A DNA stretch of 64,000 nucleotides from DATKUC01 sp964553615 (GTDB lineage: Bacteria > Spirochaetota > Spirochaetia > DSM-27196 > DATKUC01), in the NCBI GenBank assembly GCA_964553615.1, contig CAZKMA010000009.1, positions 1 through 64,000 of the forward strand, in the 5' to 3' direction. The notes beneath the pieces were generated by a model. It saw nothing but the letters and a program-made list of their open reading frames with translations, did no database searches and was not told where the DNA came from. How positions within the stretch are numbered: the stretch's first letter is position 1; every line of letters begins with the position of its first letter. Both the position numbers and the translations under genes were made by a program. Shown here piece by piece: positions 17,400 through 26,870 of this stretch.

Positions 17400-18626
17400 T
17401 CAACCGTGGAAAAGCGAAAGATTGTGCTCGCGTCCGCGAATAAGCCGCACCCAGATGAGCACGGTCACGCCGCCGAGAACCACAGCACCAAGTACCCCGG
17501 GGGCCCAGGTCGCGAGGCGACCGATCATGAGCCCACCGACCGCCGGTGAAACAATGCGGTTCAGGCTGTCGAGAGAGTTGCTGAGGCCGAGTGTTCCGCC
17601 AATCTCCTCCGGAGGTACCGCCTTGCTCAACAGACTGCGAAGCAACGTTGTGATGATGCCTGCGGCAATCGAAAGCGGCGCAAGAACGATGACCAGGTAG
17701 AGCGTGGAGGAGGTGAACGCCCAGAAACCAAGAGCAACCGTCATGACTGCGGCAGAGACGAGCATAAGCCGTTCCTCGGCAAACCGCTTCGTCAGGAAGC
17801 CGATCCCTCCCCCCTGAACAAGCGCAATCAGAACGCCGATGTAGGCAAGGATGTAACTGCGCGCCTGCGGAGACAGTCCAAGACGCTGCTGAACAAAAAG
17901 GGAGAAGATCATCTCGAACATCGTGAATGCGAGTCCATAGAAGTACGTTACTACGAGCAAGCTGCCGACAGGCTCTCTGCCGAGCGTCTCGCGCAGGAGA
18001 GCAATCGAAAACCGACGGCGTGTCCGAAGAGCTGTGCGCGTCCGCTGTTCCCGGGAAAGAGACTCCGGAAGCGTGAAAATGACCAGACCGAGATTGAGCG
18101 CGGAGAGCGCGGCGGCCACAAACGGGGGAACGGAGAACCCGAAGTTTACCAGCAATCCGCCGAAAAGCGGGCCGAGAATGAATCCCATCCCGAACGCCGC
18201 GCCGATGAACCCGAGCCCTCGCGCACGATTGCGTTCGTCTGTCACGTCGGCAACATAGGACTGGGCCACCGTGACATTCCCGCCGGAAAGTCCGCCGACG
18301 ATCCTGCTGGCAAAGAGCATGGGAACGCTTCGGGCAAAACCGAGAATCAGCATTGATATCATTGTTCCGGCAATGCTCACCAGAAAGATGGGCCGGCGTC
18401 CGTAGCGGTCGGAAAGACGGCCCAGCACCGGCGCGGCAACGAACTGGCCAAGGGCGTAGACAGCCATGAGAAGCCCCACAACGGTGGGTGTGCCGCCGTA
18501 GCGCTCGGCAAAGTCGGGCAGAATAGGAATGATGAAACCAAATCCAACCATGTCCATGAACACGACGGAGAACAGCAGCAGGAGGGAACGATTGTCTCCG
18601 TTTTTCGGAGTATGATGATCGGCCAT
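17400..18626 (-). CDS. MFS drug/proton antiporter-like transporter (TetA family)
   Basis: 408 residues, 12 predicted helices. The loop 2-3 motif GRLSDRYGRRP and the helix-5 antiporter region (GAAFGMGFILGPLFGG) mark the DHA1/TetA group of drug:H+ antiporters. The substrate is unknown. I place the start at 18626 because GAGGAAAG lies about 8 bases upstream; an ATG at 18644 overlaps the dihydroorotase stop as ATGA and is an alternative that would imply coupled translation. Together with the upstream dihydroorotase it forms a two-gene unit. Confidence 0.85.
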   Translation of the reverse strand: MADHHTPKNGDNRSLLLLFSVVFMDMVGFGFIIPILPDFAERYGGTPTVVGLLMAVYALGQFVAAPVLGRLSDRYGRRPIFLVSIAGTMISMLILGFARSVPMLFASRIVGGLSGGNVTVAQSYVADVTDERNRARGLGFIGAAFGMGFILGPLFGGLLVNFGFSVPPFVAAALSALNLGLVIFTLPESLSREQRTRTALRTRRRFSIALLRETLGREPVGSLLVVTYFYGLAFTMFEMIFSLFVQQRLGLSPQARSYILAYIGVLIALVQGGGIGFLTKRFAEERLMLVSAAVMTVALGFWAFTSSTLYLVIVLAPLSIAAGIITTLLRSLLSKAVPPEEIGGTLGLSNSLDSLNRIVSPAVGGLMIGRLATWAPGVLGAVVLGGVTVLIWVRLIRGREHNLSLFHG

Positions 18627-18640
18627 TGTTGTTTCTTTCC

Positions 18641-19732
18641 TCATGTTTCAATTGACCAGGCAAGCCTCTCGCCTGCCCGGAAGGGGACGACGCCGTCATA
18701 CTCCGGTGGAACCCTCCACTCCCGGTTTCGGACCGTCAGCAGGTCACTGTTGCGCGGAATCTGATAGAAGTCCGCTCCGAAGGATGCGATGAACGGTTCG
18801 AGCCGCTCTATGGCTCCCGCATCGAGAAAGAGCTCGACCAGCGCGGGAATGAGTACCGGCGCAGAGAAGACCCCGGCGCTGCCGTGGTCCGATTCCTTTG
18901 CGCTCCGGAGATGCGGCGCGCTGTCGGAACCGAAAAAGAACTTTGGATTCCCCGAAAATACCACCGAGCGGAGCGCGTCCCGGTCTCGCGGGGTCTTCAC
19001 AACGGGCTTGCAGAAATTGTGGGGGTTGAGAAGGCCGCCGGCAACGTCGTCGAGGGTAAGCACCAGATGGTGCAGGGTCACGGTTGCACAGACGGAATCC
19101 GGAAGCGCAAGGACAGAGTCCACTCCTTCCCGGGAAGACACGTGTTCGAGCACAATCCGAAGATCAGGAAAATCGCGTGCAATTGTGTGCAGATGGGGCA
19201 GGAAAGCCGCCTCCCGTTCCAGACTGAAGACTGACGGGTCTTCGCCGTGGATGGCGAGGACAACGCCGGATTCCTCCATCATCTCGAAAACGGGATAGAC
19301 CGATCTCACATCCCGAACGCCATCGGAAGAGTTCGTCGTTGCCCCTTCGGGATACAGTTTCGCGGCAACCAGACCGGCTTCCCGCGCCTGTCTGAGCCGC
19401 TCCGCGTTCCAGTACTCACCGGATCGTTCGGTAATCTTGAAAGTCATGAGCGGTTCGAAGCGCCGGCTGCCGGCGGCATCGGTGCCGGCGGCAAGAATGC
19501 CGGCGGCAGGAATGCCGACGGCAGGAATGCCGCCGGCCCGGATCACCTCGTTCCGGTATCGCTTCACATCTTCCAGGGTCAGAACGGGCGGCACCGTGTT
19601 CGGCATAATGAGGGCACGGGCGAATGCCCGAGAGGTATGGGGGACAACTGCGGTGAGCAGCGGACCCTGGCGCACGTGAAGATGGAAATCATCCGGACGG
19701 CGCATGGTTATTGTGGTATCGGTCAGCGTCAT
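18641..19732 (-). CDS. pyrC: Dihydroorotase, PyrC type, with a repeat insertion
   Basis: 363 residues. It closes carbamoyl aspartate to dihydroorotate in pyrimidine synthesis. The zinc ligands of the E. coli-type enzyme are present: His17 and His19 (FHLHV), the carboxylated Lys125 (AAKLYPEG), His162 (IHGED), His197 (LEHVSS) and Asp270 (GSDSAPH). Lys125 is about 23 residues later than in the E. coli enzyme because of an Ala/Gly/Ile/Pro insertion at about 67-94, coded by a 15-bp tandem repeat. I use the ATG at 19732, which starts the conserved core, though its ribosome site is weak. Confidence 0.92.
   Translation of the reverse strand: MTLTDTTITMRRPDDFHLHVRQGPLLTAVVPHTSRAFARALIMPNTVPPVLTLEDVKRYRNEVIRAGGIPAVGIPAAGILAAGTDAAGSRRFEPLMTFKITERSGEYWNAERLRQAREAGLVAAKLYPEGATTNSSDGVRDVRSVYPVFEMMEESGVVLAIHGEDPSVFSLEREAAFLPHLHTIARDFPDLRIVLEHVSSREGVDSVLALPDSVCATVTLHHLVLTLDDVAGGLLNPHNFCKPVVKTPRDRDALRSVVFSGNPKFFFGSDSAPHLRSAKESDHGSAGVFSAPVLIPALVELFLDAGAIERLEPFIASFGADFYQIPRNSDLLTVRNREWRVPPEYDGVVPFRAGERLAWSIET
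19472..19531. repeat. In-frame 15-bp tandem repeat within pyrC
   Basis: Four consecutive 15-bp units (19472, 19487, 19502, 19517) of the form CGGCGGCAGGAATGC, each differing from the next by one to three bases. Because the unit is a multiple of three it adds five-residue blocks (AAGIP-like) without shifting frame. Confidence 0.9.
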
Positions 19733-19780
19733 GACGCCATCGAGCATACTTCGCGACCCGGGGTTGCGCAACCGGGAACA

Positions 19781-19809
19781 CTGACATGGCGCGCGGTCGC
19801 TGCTACAAT
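19781..19809 (+). promoter_or_regulatory. Predicted sigma-70 promoter of the DUF4954 gene
   Basis: CTGACA (19781-19786), a 17-base spacer and TACAAT (19804-19809), each five of six against consensus. It lies 15 bases before the ATG at 19825 and rules out the earlier in-frame ATG at 19786, which would lie within the promoter. Confidence 0.6.
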
Positions 19810-19824
19810 GTGCGTGTGGAAGAG

Positions 19825-21594
19825 ATGACGTATCGGGAACAATTCCTGACCGGACTGAGCTGCTGCGGGATCCAGATTGGAGACGACTGGTTCGCCTCAC
19901 TGCAGGCGGCAGGCGGAGCGGCAGGCTTGCGCAGGCTGAGCGCACGGGAGATTGCCCGCCTCGAGGCACAGGGAAACAGCGCTCCGGACTGGAGCGGGAT
20001 TCTTGTGGCTGCCGGATTCTCGCCGGAGTTCATAACGGGGAATCTCTTTGCCGACGGCTGCGTCCTCGGTCTGTTCGACGGGACTCCGGCTGCCCTGGAA
20101 AATGGCGCGACAATTCCGACGGGAGTATTCCACAGCACCATCCAGAGATCGATCATCGAATCCGGCGCGGCAATCCATCGATGCCCGCTGATCCAGGGCT
20201 ACCATGTCGGTTCGGGTGCAGCAATTTCGGGCACGACGCTTCTGTACGACACATCGGGTACCTGCGGGAACGGTCGGTCGATCTCCGTTGGGATTGAAAC
20301 AGGAGGCCGTGCTGTCGTCATCTCCCCGGAGATGACTCTGGAAGACGCGCGGGCACAGGCGGAGTCCGGGCCGGATGGCGCGGTGAAGCCCCGGGACAGC
20401 GCCGGAATAATGCATCTCGGTGTTGTCGCCTCCGGTGCGCGGATCATGGCAACCACAATGATCCGGAACTCGTTCATCGGAAGCAGCGTCACCGTATCCG
20501 GGGCGCAGCTGGTTGAAGACTCGACGCTGCTGGCAACACCCGATGAACAGACTCTGGTGTCCAGCGGCTCCATCATCCGCTCAAGCATCCTGCAGCCGGG
20601 AGTTGCCGCAAGAGACGGGGCCATCGTGGATCGGTCCCTTCTCATGGAGCACTCCCACGCAGATCGTCACGCAAAGGTCTCCGAGTCCATCATCGGACCG
20701 AACTCCGGCATTTCGGAGGGAGAAGTAACGGCGAGCTTCGTCGGTCCATTCGTCGGATTCCACCACCAGGCGCTCCTCATCGCCGCGTACTGGCCGGAAG
20801 GGAAGGGAAACGTCGGCTATGGGGCAAATGTCGGCTCGAACCACACCTCGCGCCTTCCAGACCAGGAGATTCACCCTGCGGAGGGCATGTTCTTCGGCCT
20901 CGGCTGCAACATAAAATACCCGGCAAACTTCACCGGATCCCCCTATTCCATCGTTGCCACCGGACTTTCTACACTGCCGCAGCGCGTGTCCATGCCGTTC
21001 TCGCTCCTGTGTGAGCCAACACATCGGAATCCCGACCTTCCATCCGGTTACTGCCGCATCATTCCCGCCTGGGTGCTTGCGGAAAATCTGTACATGATCT
21101 GGCGTAACCGCACCAAGTATCGCGAACGGAATCGGGGACGAAGGAATGCGATTCAGTGGGAGATATTCCGACCGGAGGTGGTCGGCTCAATGGCGGCGTC
21201 TCTCGAGGTCCTCAGGAATGCCGGCAGCCGGAAACCGTACTACCTTCCCGAAGATATTCCCGAGATCGGGAAGTCCGTGCTTTCGGAAGATGATCGTCTG
21301 CGGGCCATCGAGACGTACGATTTCTTCATCACCTTTGCCGGACTGAAGGGCAGAGTGGACGGCGGAAGCGTCCTCGAGCCTGAGGCTGTCCGACAGTACC
21401 GCAACGCTGTCGTGAAAATTGCGGAGTCAGTCCGCACGAGCAGGGAGAAGGACGACGTACGCGGACGACGGATCATAGACGATTACGCGACCACGCATCC
21501 GCCGGCCTCCCTGGATCCGGTGGTGCGGGAGGTCGAGGAGTGGGCTCAGGCGGAAGTCTTGCGTGCAGGTGGACCCGAGACCCGGTCGGAATGA
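19825..21594 (+). CDS. DUF4954-like left-handed beta-helix protein
   Basis: 589 residues. The middle (about 100-330) consists of hexapeptide-like repeats such as IIESGAAIHRCPLI and MATTMIRNSFIGSSVTVSG, the mark of a left-handed beta-helix seen in acyltransferases and nucleotidyltransferases. A conserved-looking block follows (GYGANVGSNHTSR, then FFGLGCNIKYPANF). The C-terminal 150 residues are helical. The organisation matches what I know as DUF4954, found in spirochaetes and Bacteroidetes, often described as GlmU-like; the enzymatic reaction is not established. There is no signal peptide. The start is set by the upstream promoter. Confidence 0.75.
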   Translation: MTYREQFLTGLSCCGIQIGDDWFASLQAAGGAAGLRRLSAREIARLEAQGNSAPDWSGILVAAGFSPEFITGNLFADGCVLGLFDGTPAALENGATIPTGVFHSTIQRSIIESGAAIHRCPLIQGYHVGSGAAISGTTLLYDTSGTCGNGRSISVGIETGGRAVVISPEMTLEDARAQAESGPDGAVKPRDSAGIMHLGVVASGARIMATTMIRNSFIGSSVTVSGAQLVEDSTLLATPDEQTLVSSGSIIRSSILQPGVAARDGAIVDRSLLMEHSHADRHAKVSESIIGPNSGISEGEVTASFVGPFVGFHHQALLIAAYWPEGKGNVGYGANVGSNHTSRLPDQEIHPAEGMFFGLGCNIKYPANFTGSPYSIVATGLSTLPQRVSMPFSLLCEPTHRNPDLPSGYCRIIPAWVLAENLYMIWRNRTKYRERNRGRRNAIQWEIFRPEVVGSMAASLEVLRNAGSRKPYYLPEDIPEIGKSVLSEDDRLRAIETYDFFITFAGLKGRVDGGSVLEPEAVRQYRNAVVKIAESVRTSREKDDVRGRRIIDDYATTHPPASLDPVVREVEEWAQAEVLRAGGPETRSE

Positions 21595-21638
21595 CCCCTT
21601 GCTGGACGCGGTGAGGCGGCAGGGGTATCTTAGCTTGT

Positions 21639-22736
21639 ATGACACCCCTCGATGAGCTTGCACTGCACCAGATTCGCTACTGCCTCAGCTCGTTCTCTGC
21701 ACTGGACCGATTCTTTCGACAGCCGAGCGGCTCCACCGTCCATCTGGCGGTCGAATGCTCTCTCGTCGACCTTGCCAGAGTCTTCACCGAGCTGGAGTTC
21801 CCGGCAATAGAGGGAGTGGACGCCGCAATCAGCCGCGACGAAAAACGATACTACTTCAGCTGTCACGAAGACTCCATCACACAGTTTCAGCGTAACAGTT
21901 TTCCCGTTATGGATCTGCTCTACGACCCGGCACGGGATCTATTTCTGGATCCATTCGACGTCTATCCGGAGCTTCGCCGGGCGGTCATCGAACCGGTTCT
22001 ACAAACGGCAGACCCGATACAGATACTCATGGATATGGCCATCCTCGCAGGGCGCTATCACTACCAGTTTGATGGTGATCTACCCCGCATTTCTGCCGAG
22101 ACGGTCCCGCCGGCGAGCGAGACTCACCGAAGGTTCGTTGTCGATCTTTTCACCGGGAAATCTCCATGGAAAGGTCTCGCTCTGCTCATGGATTCCGGCT
22201 TCGTCGAGCATTTCTGGCCGGTCTTCATGCCCATGAACGAAACCGATCAGTCGAAAGGGCACCATCCGGAAGGGAACGTCTGGGTACATTCGCTGGAGAC
22301 TCTGAAGTACCGCAAGACCACAGACCTCGTGCTCTCTCTGGCCCTGTTCCTTCACGATTGCGGAAAACCATATTCGATCAGGAACGGTGAACGACGCTTC
22401 GATGGCCATGCAGAGATCGGTGCGGATATTGCACGGAAGTTCCTCGGTGCGCTCGGATTCGACCGGGCCCGGATCGATGACGTCTTCTTTCTTATCAAGT
22501 TTCACATGGTGCCGGGAGCACTCTCGGTACTCCCGATCTGGCGCACGGAGAAACTCATGTCTTCCCCGCTCTTTCCCCTGTTGCTCGAGCTGTACCGGTG
22601 CGACCTTTCTTCGACGTACCGCGGACCGAACGGGTACTATGAGGCGTGCAAGGTCTACCGCGCGTTCCTCAAACACTCCAGCAATCCCTTTCGCGGGACC
22701 GACGGAAAGAAACTGGTTCGTCTCTACGTGGAATAG
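21639..22736 (+). CDS. HD-domain protein with a degenerate CCA-type nucleotidyltransferase domain
   Basis: 365 residues. Residues 85-115 (RNSFPVMDLLYDPARDLFLDPFDVYPEL) follow the pattern RRDFTINALAYDP...DPFGGLEDL of tRNA CCA-adding enzymes, but the catalytic GG-VRD and DxD motifs that should stand at about 30-60 are absent. The HD domain is intact: His208/209, His217 (VHSLETL), His239-Asp240 (FLHDCGK) and His257. It may therefore be a metal phosphohydrolase that kept the RNA-binding scaffold, or a regulatory paralogue. The ATG at 21639 is 7 bases after a possible TATCTT -10 box, with no ribosome site. It overlaps convergent thrC by 13 bases. Confidence 0.75.
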   Translation: MTPLDELALHQIRYCLSSFSALDRFFRQPSGSTVHLAVECSLVDLARVFTELEFPAIEGVDAAISRDEKRYYFSCHEDSITQFQRNSFPVMDLLYDPARDLFLDPFDVYPELRRAVIEPVLQTADPIQILMDMAILAGRYHYQFDGDLPRISAETVPPASETHRRFVVDLFTGKSPWKGLALLMDSGFVEHFWPVFMPMNETDQSKGHHPEGNVWVHSLETLKYRKTTDLVLSLALFLHDCGKPYSIRNGERRFDGHAEIGADIARKFLGALGFDRARIDDVFFLIKFHMVPGALSVLPIWRTEKLMSSPLFPLLLELYRCDLSSTYRGPNGYYEACKVYRAFLKHSSNPFRGTDGKKLVRLYVE

Positions 22737-24040
22737 CGGCCCAGGAGAAACTGTCTCAGGTCGTCGAGTCCGTTTCCAATCCGTATTGAGTGCTTCTCCT
22801 TATCCAGAACCAGGGCAAGCTCGGGAGGGAGCGGCGGTTCGGTGCCGGTTGCTTCCCGGACGATTTCGGGGAACTTGGCAGGATGGGCGGTGGACAACAC
22901 GACTACGTCTACCGCAGTCTCGAGCTCCCGACCGTACACCCGCTCGGCAGCACACACGCCCACGGCGGTGTGCGGATCGAGAAAAGTCCCGTCCAGCTCG
23001 TAGTAGCGGCGCATTGTTTCGAGCGTCTGTGCATCCGTCACCGTCTCTCCACGGATCATCGATTTCATTCCCACCCAGTCGTCATCGAAGATGGCCCGAA
23101 GCCGCTCGAAATTGCTCGGATTTCCCACATCCATGGCGTTCGACAGCGTCCTGACTGAGGCACGCGGCTGATAGAACCCCGAATCCAGGTAGTCAGGCAC
23201 CACGCCGTTCAGATTGGCCGCAGCAATGAATCCGGTAACCGGCAACCCCCATCTCCACGCAAGCACACCCGCGGTGAGGTTTCCGTAGTTACCGCTCGGC
23301 ACGCAGAAGATGAGGTCCTCATTCAGCTGGCTGCGGAGCTGCGCAAAGGCGTACGCGTAGTAAAAAGACTGCGGAATGAGCCGCCCAAGATTGATGGAGT
23401 TCGCAGAGGTGAGCGGAAGCCTTCTGCGAAGCTCCGGGTCGGGAAACGCATCCTTTACCATCTGCTGACAATCATCGAAAGAACCCGCTACCTCCAGCGC
23501 AACAACGTTGTCGCCCACCGTGGTGAGTTGCTTTTCCTGCAGCGGACTCACCCGTCCGGAAGGGTAGAGAAGAACAACGTCGATGTTTCGTTTGCGGTGA
23601 AACGCGTGAGCTACGGCGCTGCCGGTGTCGCCGGAGGTAGCAGTGAGGATAATCGCGCGTCTATCGCTGTTCAGCAGAAGAGCCTCCATAACGTTCGCAA
23701 GAAACGAGGCACCGAAGTCCTTGAATGCGCAGGAAGGACCGTGAAACAGCTCGAGCACCTGCATTCCCTTGCGTATTTCCTTCAGCGCCGGACTGAACGG
23801 GAAGGCGCGTTCAACGAGATTCTGCGCCTTCTCCGGCGAGAAGTCTTCGGGCAGCAGGGCGCTTGTCATGCGCGCGGCAATTTCGCGAAACGGAGTGTTC
23901 TGATCTATCGACAGGAAAATCGAACGAAGGTCGGGTTCTTCGAGAGGCTGATACAGACCTCCGTCGGGCGCAAGCCCCTGGAAAACCGCGTCGCTGAACG
24001 ATACCGCTTTCTGCGGCGAACGGGTACTGGAGTACTGCAT
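22724..24040 (-). CDS. thrC: Threonine synthase
   Basis: 438 residues. It converts O-phosphohomoserine to threonine with pyridoxal phosphate; Lys107 in SCAFKDFGA is the cofactor lysine, and the TATSGDTGSAVAHAF and SGNYGNLTAG motifs bind its phosphate. The N-terminus (SFSDAVFQGLAPDGGLYQP) is typical. The ATG follows AAAGGAG, placed within the last codons of the aspartokinase gene, 1 base after that gene's stop. So ask and thrC are almost certainly one transcript, supplying the first and last steps of the threonine branch. Confidence 0.95.
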   Translation of the reverse strand: MQYSSTRSPQKAVSFSDAVFQGLAPDGGLYQPLEEPDLRSIFLSIDQNTPFREIAARMTSALLPEDFSPEKAQNLVERAFPFSPALKEIRKGMQVLELFHGPSCAFKDFGASFLANVMEALLLNSDRRAIILTATSGDTGSAVAHAFHRKRNIDVVLLYPSGRVSPLQEKQLTTVGDNVVALEVAGSFDDCQQMVKDAFPDPELRRRLPLTSANSINLGRLIPQSFYYAYAFAQLRSQLNEDLIFCVPSGNYGNLTAGVLAWRWGLPVTGFIAAANLNGVVPDYLDSGFYQPRASVRTLSNAMDVGNPSNFERLRAIFDDDWVGMKSMIRGETVTDAQTLETMRRYYELDGTFLDPHTAVGVCAAERVYGRELETAVDVVVLSTAHPAKFPEIVREATGTEPPLPPELALVLDKEKHSIRIGNGLDDLRQFLLGRYST

Positions 24041-24041
24041 G

Positions 24042-25475
24042 TCACTGAGCTCCTTTCAATTCACTGTCTGACGGGCGTGAAAGATCGGGTGCCCCGTCCG
24101 GGAAGAACGCACGATGGACAATATTGAGCACTTCGCTACCCGAAGATCGCTCCGTTACAAATGAGATATTCATCTCCGAAGAGCCCTGTGCAATTGCAAG
24201 GATATTGACCTCCGAGTCCCCGAGCGCGGCGAAAAGTTTGCCGGCAATTCCCGGACGTCCCCGCATATTTTCACCGATAACGGCAACGATTTCCAGGTTG
24301 GAGAGAAGCTGGAACTGTTGAATCTTCCGGGCGTGCAGCTCCGGTGCAAGTTCCCGCTTCAGACTTTCGATTGCTTCCTTCGACTGGTTTGCCATGCACA
24401 CAATGCAGATACTGTGCTCGGAAGAAGCCTGACTGATCATGATGATGTTTACGTGCGCGCGCGCAAGCGCGCTGAACACCCGGGAGGCAATGCCAGGTAT
24501 GCCGACCATTCCACCACCCTCAACGTTGATCAGCGCCACATCGGGAACCGATGCAATGCCGGTTATCGACAGTGGCTTTCGGTGAGCGGTCTTTACTATT
24601 CGGGTTCCCGGCGCGGAAGGGTTGAGCGTATTCTTGATTACGAGCGGAATGTTCTTTTCCACCGCAGGAATCATCGTATACGGATGAATGACCTTTGCGC
24701 CAAAATAGGAAAGCTCCATTGCCTCTGCGTAGCTGATCTCCGGAACTACAAAGCTCTCGGGTACAAACCGCGGATCAGCACTGTAGACCCCATCAACGTC
24801 CGTCCAGATCTCGATAATCTCAGCGTCCATCCCTGCGCCCACTATGGATGCGGTATAATCGGACCCGTCCCGGCCCAGAGTGGTAGTTACACCCGTTGAG
24901 GTTGCGGCTATGAAGCCGGTAATCACGGGCAACCCGGAAACACGGGACAGACGTTCCCTGATCCGTTCATAGCTCGCCGGAAAATCGACCTCTGCCTCAC
25001 CGTGTCTGTCGTCGGTCAGGATCATCTCCCGTGCGTCCACCATCTCAACGCCGATACCGATAGACGCCACGTACGCCGAGAACAGATGGCAGTTCAATAG
25101 CTCTCCGTAACTCACCACGAGATCGAGAGTCCGCGGCGAACACTCCTTGACCAGCTCTACACCGTGCAGGATGTCATCCAGCCCGTCGAGCCGGACATCC
25201 AGCGCTGTAGCAATGGAATCCCGCTCGTCCATGGGAAATAACACGTCAACTGCCGCGCGCTGCCGGTCGCGGATCTCCTGGACACGTTGGTGGTAGACAT
25301 TTGCCCCGGATTCGGCCTCTCGTGCGGCGCCGATCAACAGGTCCGTGATCCCGCGCATCGCGGACAGAACAACGACCACCTGACCGCTGCGCTGCTCGGC
25401 CTTCACAATTTCCAAAACGGCGCGAATTTTCTCGGCGTCCCTTACCGAGCTTCCGCCGAACTTCATCACTTTCAT
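24042..25475 (-). CDS. Aspartate kinase
   Basis: 477 residues, monofunctional. It phosphorylates aspartate at the entry of the Lys/Thr/Met pathway. The N-terminus MKVMKFGGSSV is the family start; the GRDGSDYTASIVGAG segment binds nucleotide; two ACT domains fill about 310-455 (GIASRVFSALARAHVNIIMISQ and GIAGKLFAALGDSEVNILAIAQ), which give feedback control. The length and ACT layout match the ThrA/LysC class without a homoserine dehydrogenase part. Coupling with thrC makes threonine the likely inhibitor, by inference. The promoter should lie in the 115 bases shared with the divergent lipoprotein gene. Confidence 0.94.
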   Translation of the reverse strand: MKVMKFGGSSVRDAEKIRAVLEIVKAEQRSGQVVVVLSAMRGITDLLIGAAREAESGANVYHQRVQEIRDRQRAAVDVLFPMDERDSIATALDVRLDGLDDILHGVELVKECSPRTLDLVVSYGELLNCHLFSAYVASIGIGVEMVDAREMILTDDRHGEAEVDFPASYERIRERLSRVSGLPVITGFIAATSTGVTTTLGRDGSDYTASIVGAGMDAEIIEIWTDVDGVYSADPRFVPESFVVPEISYAEAMELSYFGAKVIHPYTMIPAVEKNIPLVIKNTLNPSAPGTRIVKTAHRKPLSITGIASVPDVALINVEGGGMVGIPGIASRVFSALARAHVNIIMISQASSEHSICIVCMANQSKEAIESLKRELAPELHARKIQQFQLLSNLEIVAVIGENMRGRPGIAGKLFAALGDSEVNILAIAQGSSEMNISFVTERSSGSEVLNIVHRAFFPDGAPDLSRPSDSELKGAQ

Positions 25476-25590
25476 GGCGGCAATACTACCACACCTGTGC
25501 CGCCAGTTTCACGTACGCACGAGGCGCGTCAACGCAAAACAACGGAGTCTGAGTCTGGCGGAAAGAGCCGGCGAAGGGTATGATGGGTGG

Positions 25591-26844
25591 GTGAAGGGAT
25601 TTCTGCTCATTGCCCTGATTCTCGTTCTCGAAGCATGCGCTACCGGTTCAACCGGGACAAAGAACAGCCTGTCCCCGGCAGACAGGGTGGTTGCGCAGTC
25701 GCCCGCAACATCCACCGAGGACCGGAACGGCGAAAATGAAGCGACCGGGCAGAAAAAGGTGACACCGGTTGGGCAGTCCAAACAGAGCGAGAGTGCGTCA
25801 ACATCGGACAAACAGCCTCCCCTCGGCCGCGCTCAACTTCTGAAGCTCGCTCTGGCGGAGTCGCCCTCAAATACATACCCGGTACGGAAGGGCGGCGAAC
25901 CTCTCGCCATCGTCACCGATCTTGACAGAGACGGACTGAACGACGTTGCGCTCCTGTCCATTGCAACCGACAAGCCGGAGGAAGCGCAGTTTTCGGTACT
26001 CAGCCGACTGTCCCGGCTCTTTATCCCGGACGCTCCTGTGCCGACATTCTATCTTGAGGTCTATAAACAGCAACACGGCGGCGTGCACCTTTCCGAGACC
26101 ATACCTTTGGGAAAGAAGCGAGTTCTCGAGGGGCTCACGGTCCGGAGGATCGATCGCAAGGCCGCCGGTCCCGTTGCTGTCGTCGCTTCGTTTCAGAATC
26201 ATGATGGAGAAGAGCAGGAGTGGGCAATATTCACAGACAGCACCCATTTCTCCCGGTTTTCACTGCTGGAGACTCCCAACGTCCGGACGGTCGTACGGGA
26301 CATAGACAACGACGGAGTCCTCGATATCCTCGTCTTTCACACGGGGATAGAGGCCGGAATCGGCTACGAGACGTTCATCACCTGGTTCAAGTACAAAGAC
26401 GGAAGCTACCAGGAATACCGGAGCACGAACGTTGTTCGGAACCTGCGTGCTTTTCTCACGTCCGCCAGAGAGACAATCGAATCCGGCGACTGGAAATCGT
26501 TTCTGAACATCGCACTCGACCCCCTGGTACTGCGTGGGTTGCGATCCCGCGGTGTACCGGATGGAGCAATCATTTCCGCGCTGTTCACGCCGGCTCCCAT
26601 CGGCGCAGGCAGCGAACCCCCGTTCGACTACTACAAACCGGCAAAGGCAATTCAGAACATCGTTTTCCCGGAAATCCGCGAAAACCCCTTTTCTTCCCCC
26701 GGGCGCTCTCTCCGGTTCTCGATGACGGTTCGGGTCATCTGCTGCGCTGGAGAAAGCCACTTCTACACAGCCACAATCTCAATGGACCCGTTCGGTCGGA
26801 GGGAGTTTTCCTTCGATCCGGGGCAGGGATTGATCGGCAAATAA
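25591..26844 (+). CDS. Putative lipoprotein with two FG-GAP-like acidic loops
   Basis: 417 residues from a GTG at 25591; the frame is open further upstream but the signal peptide starts here. The lipobox is LVLEAC, Cys18. A Ser/Thr/Gln-rich linker (20-90) is followed by a beta-rich domain that contains two calcium-loop patterns of the FG-GAP/VCBS type, TDLDRDGLNDVALL and RDIDNDGVLDILVF. It is probably anchored to the outer face of the inner membrane or to the outer membrane. I know no function for it. It ends 26 bases before murA and may be co-transcribed with it. Confidence 0.72.
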   Translation: MKGFLLIALILVLEACATGSTGTKNSLSPADRVVAQSPATSTEDRNGENEATGQKKVTPVGQSKQSESASTSDKQPPLGRAQLLKLALAESPSNTYPVRKGGEPLAIVTDLDRDGLNDVALLSIATDKPEEAQFSVLSRLSRLFIPDAPVPTFYLEVYKQQHGGVHLSETIPLGKKRVLEGLTVRRIDRKAAGPVAVVASFQNHDGEEQEWAIFTDSTHFSRFSLLETPNVRTVVRDIDNDGVLDILVFHTGIEAGIGYETFITWFKYKDGSYQEYRSTNVVRNLRAFLTSARETIESGDWKSFLNIALDPLVLRGLRSRGVPDGAIISALFTPAPIGAGSEPPFDYYKPAKAIQNIVFPEIRENPFSSPGRSLRFSMTVRVICCAGESHFYTATISMDPFGRREFSFDPGQGLIGK

Positions 26845-26870
26845 GCGAATCGGACAATGAAGGTTTGACA

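Noticed and set aside
17368..18699. 443-codon minus-strand ORF
   Set aside because: Same strand but other frame than the MFS protein, Arg/His/Cys-rich, no helices.
19472..19531. Tandem repeats as a CRISPR array
   Set aside because: Units are contiguous, 15 bp, without spacers, and lie in a coding frame.
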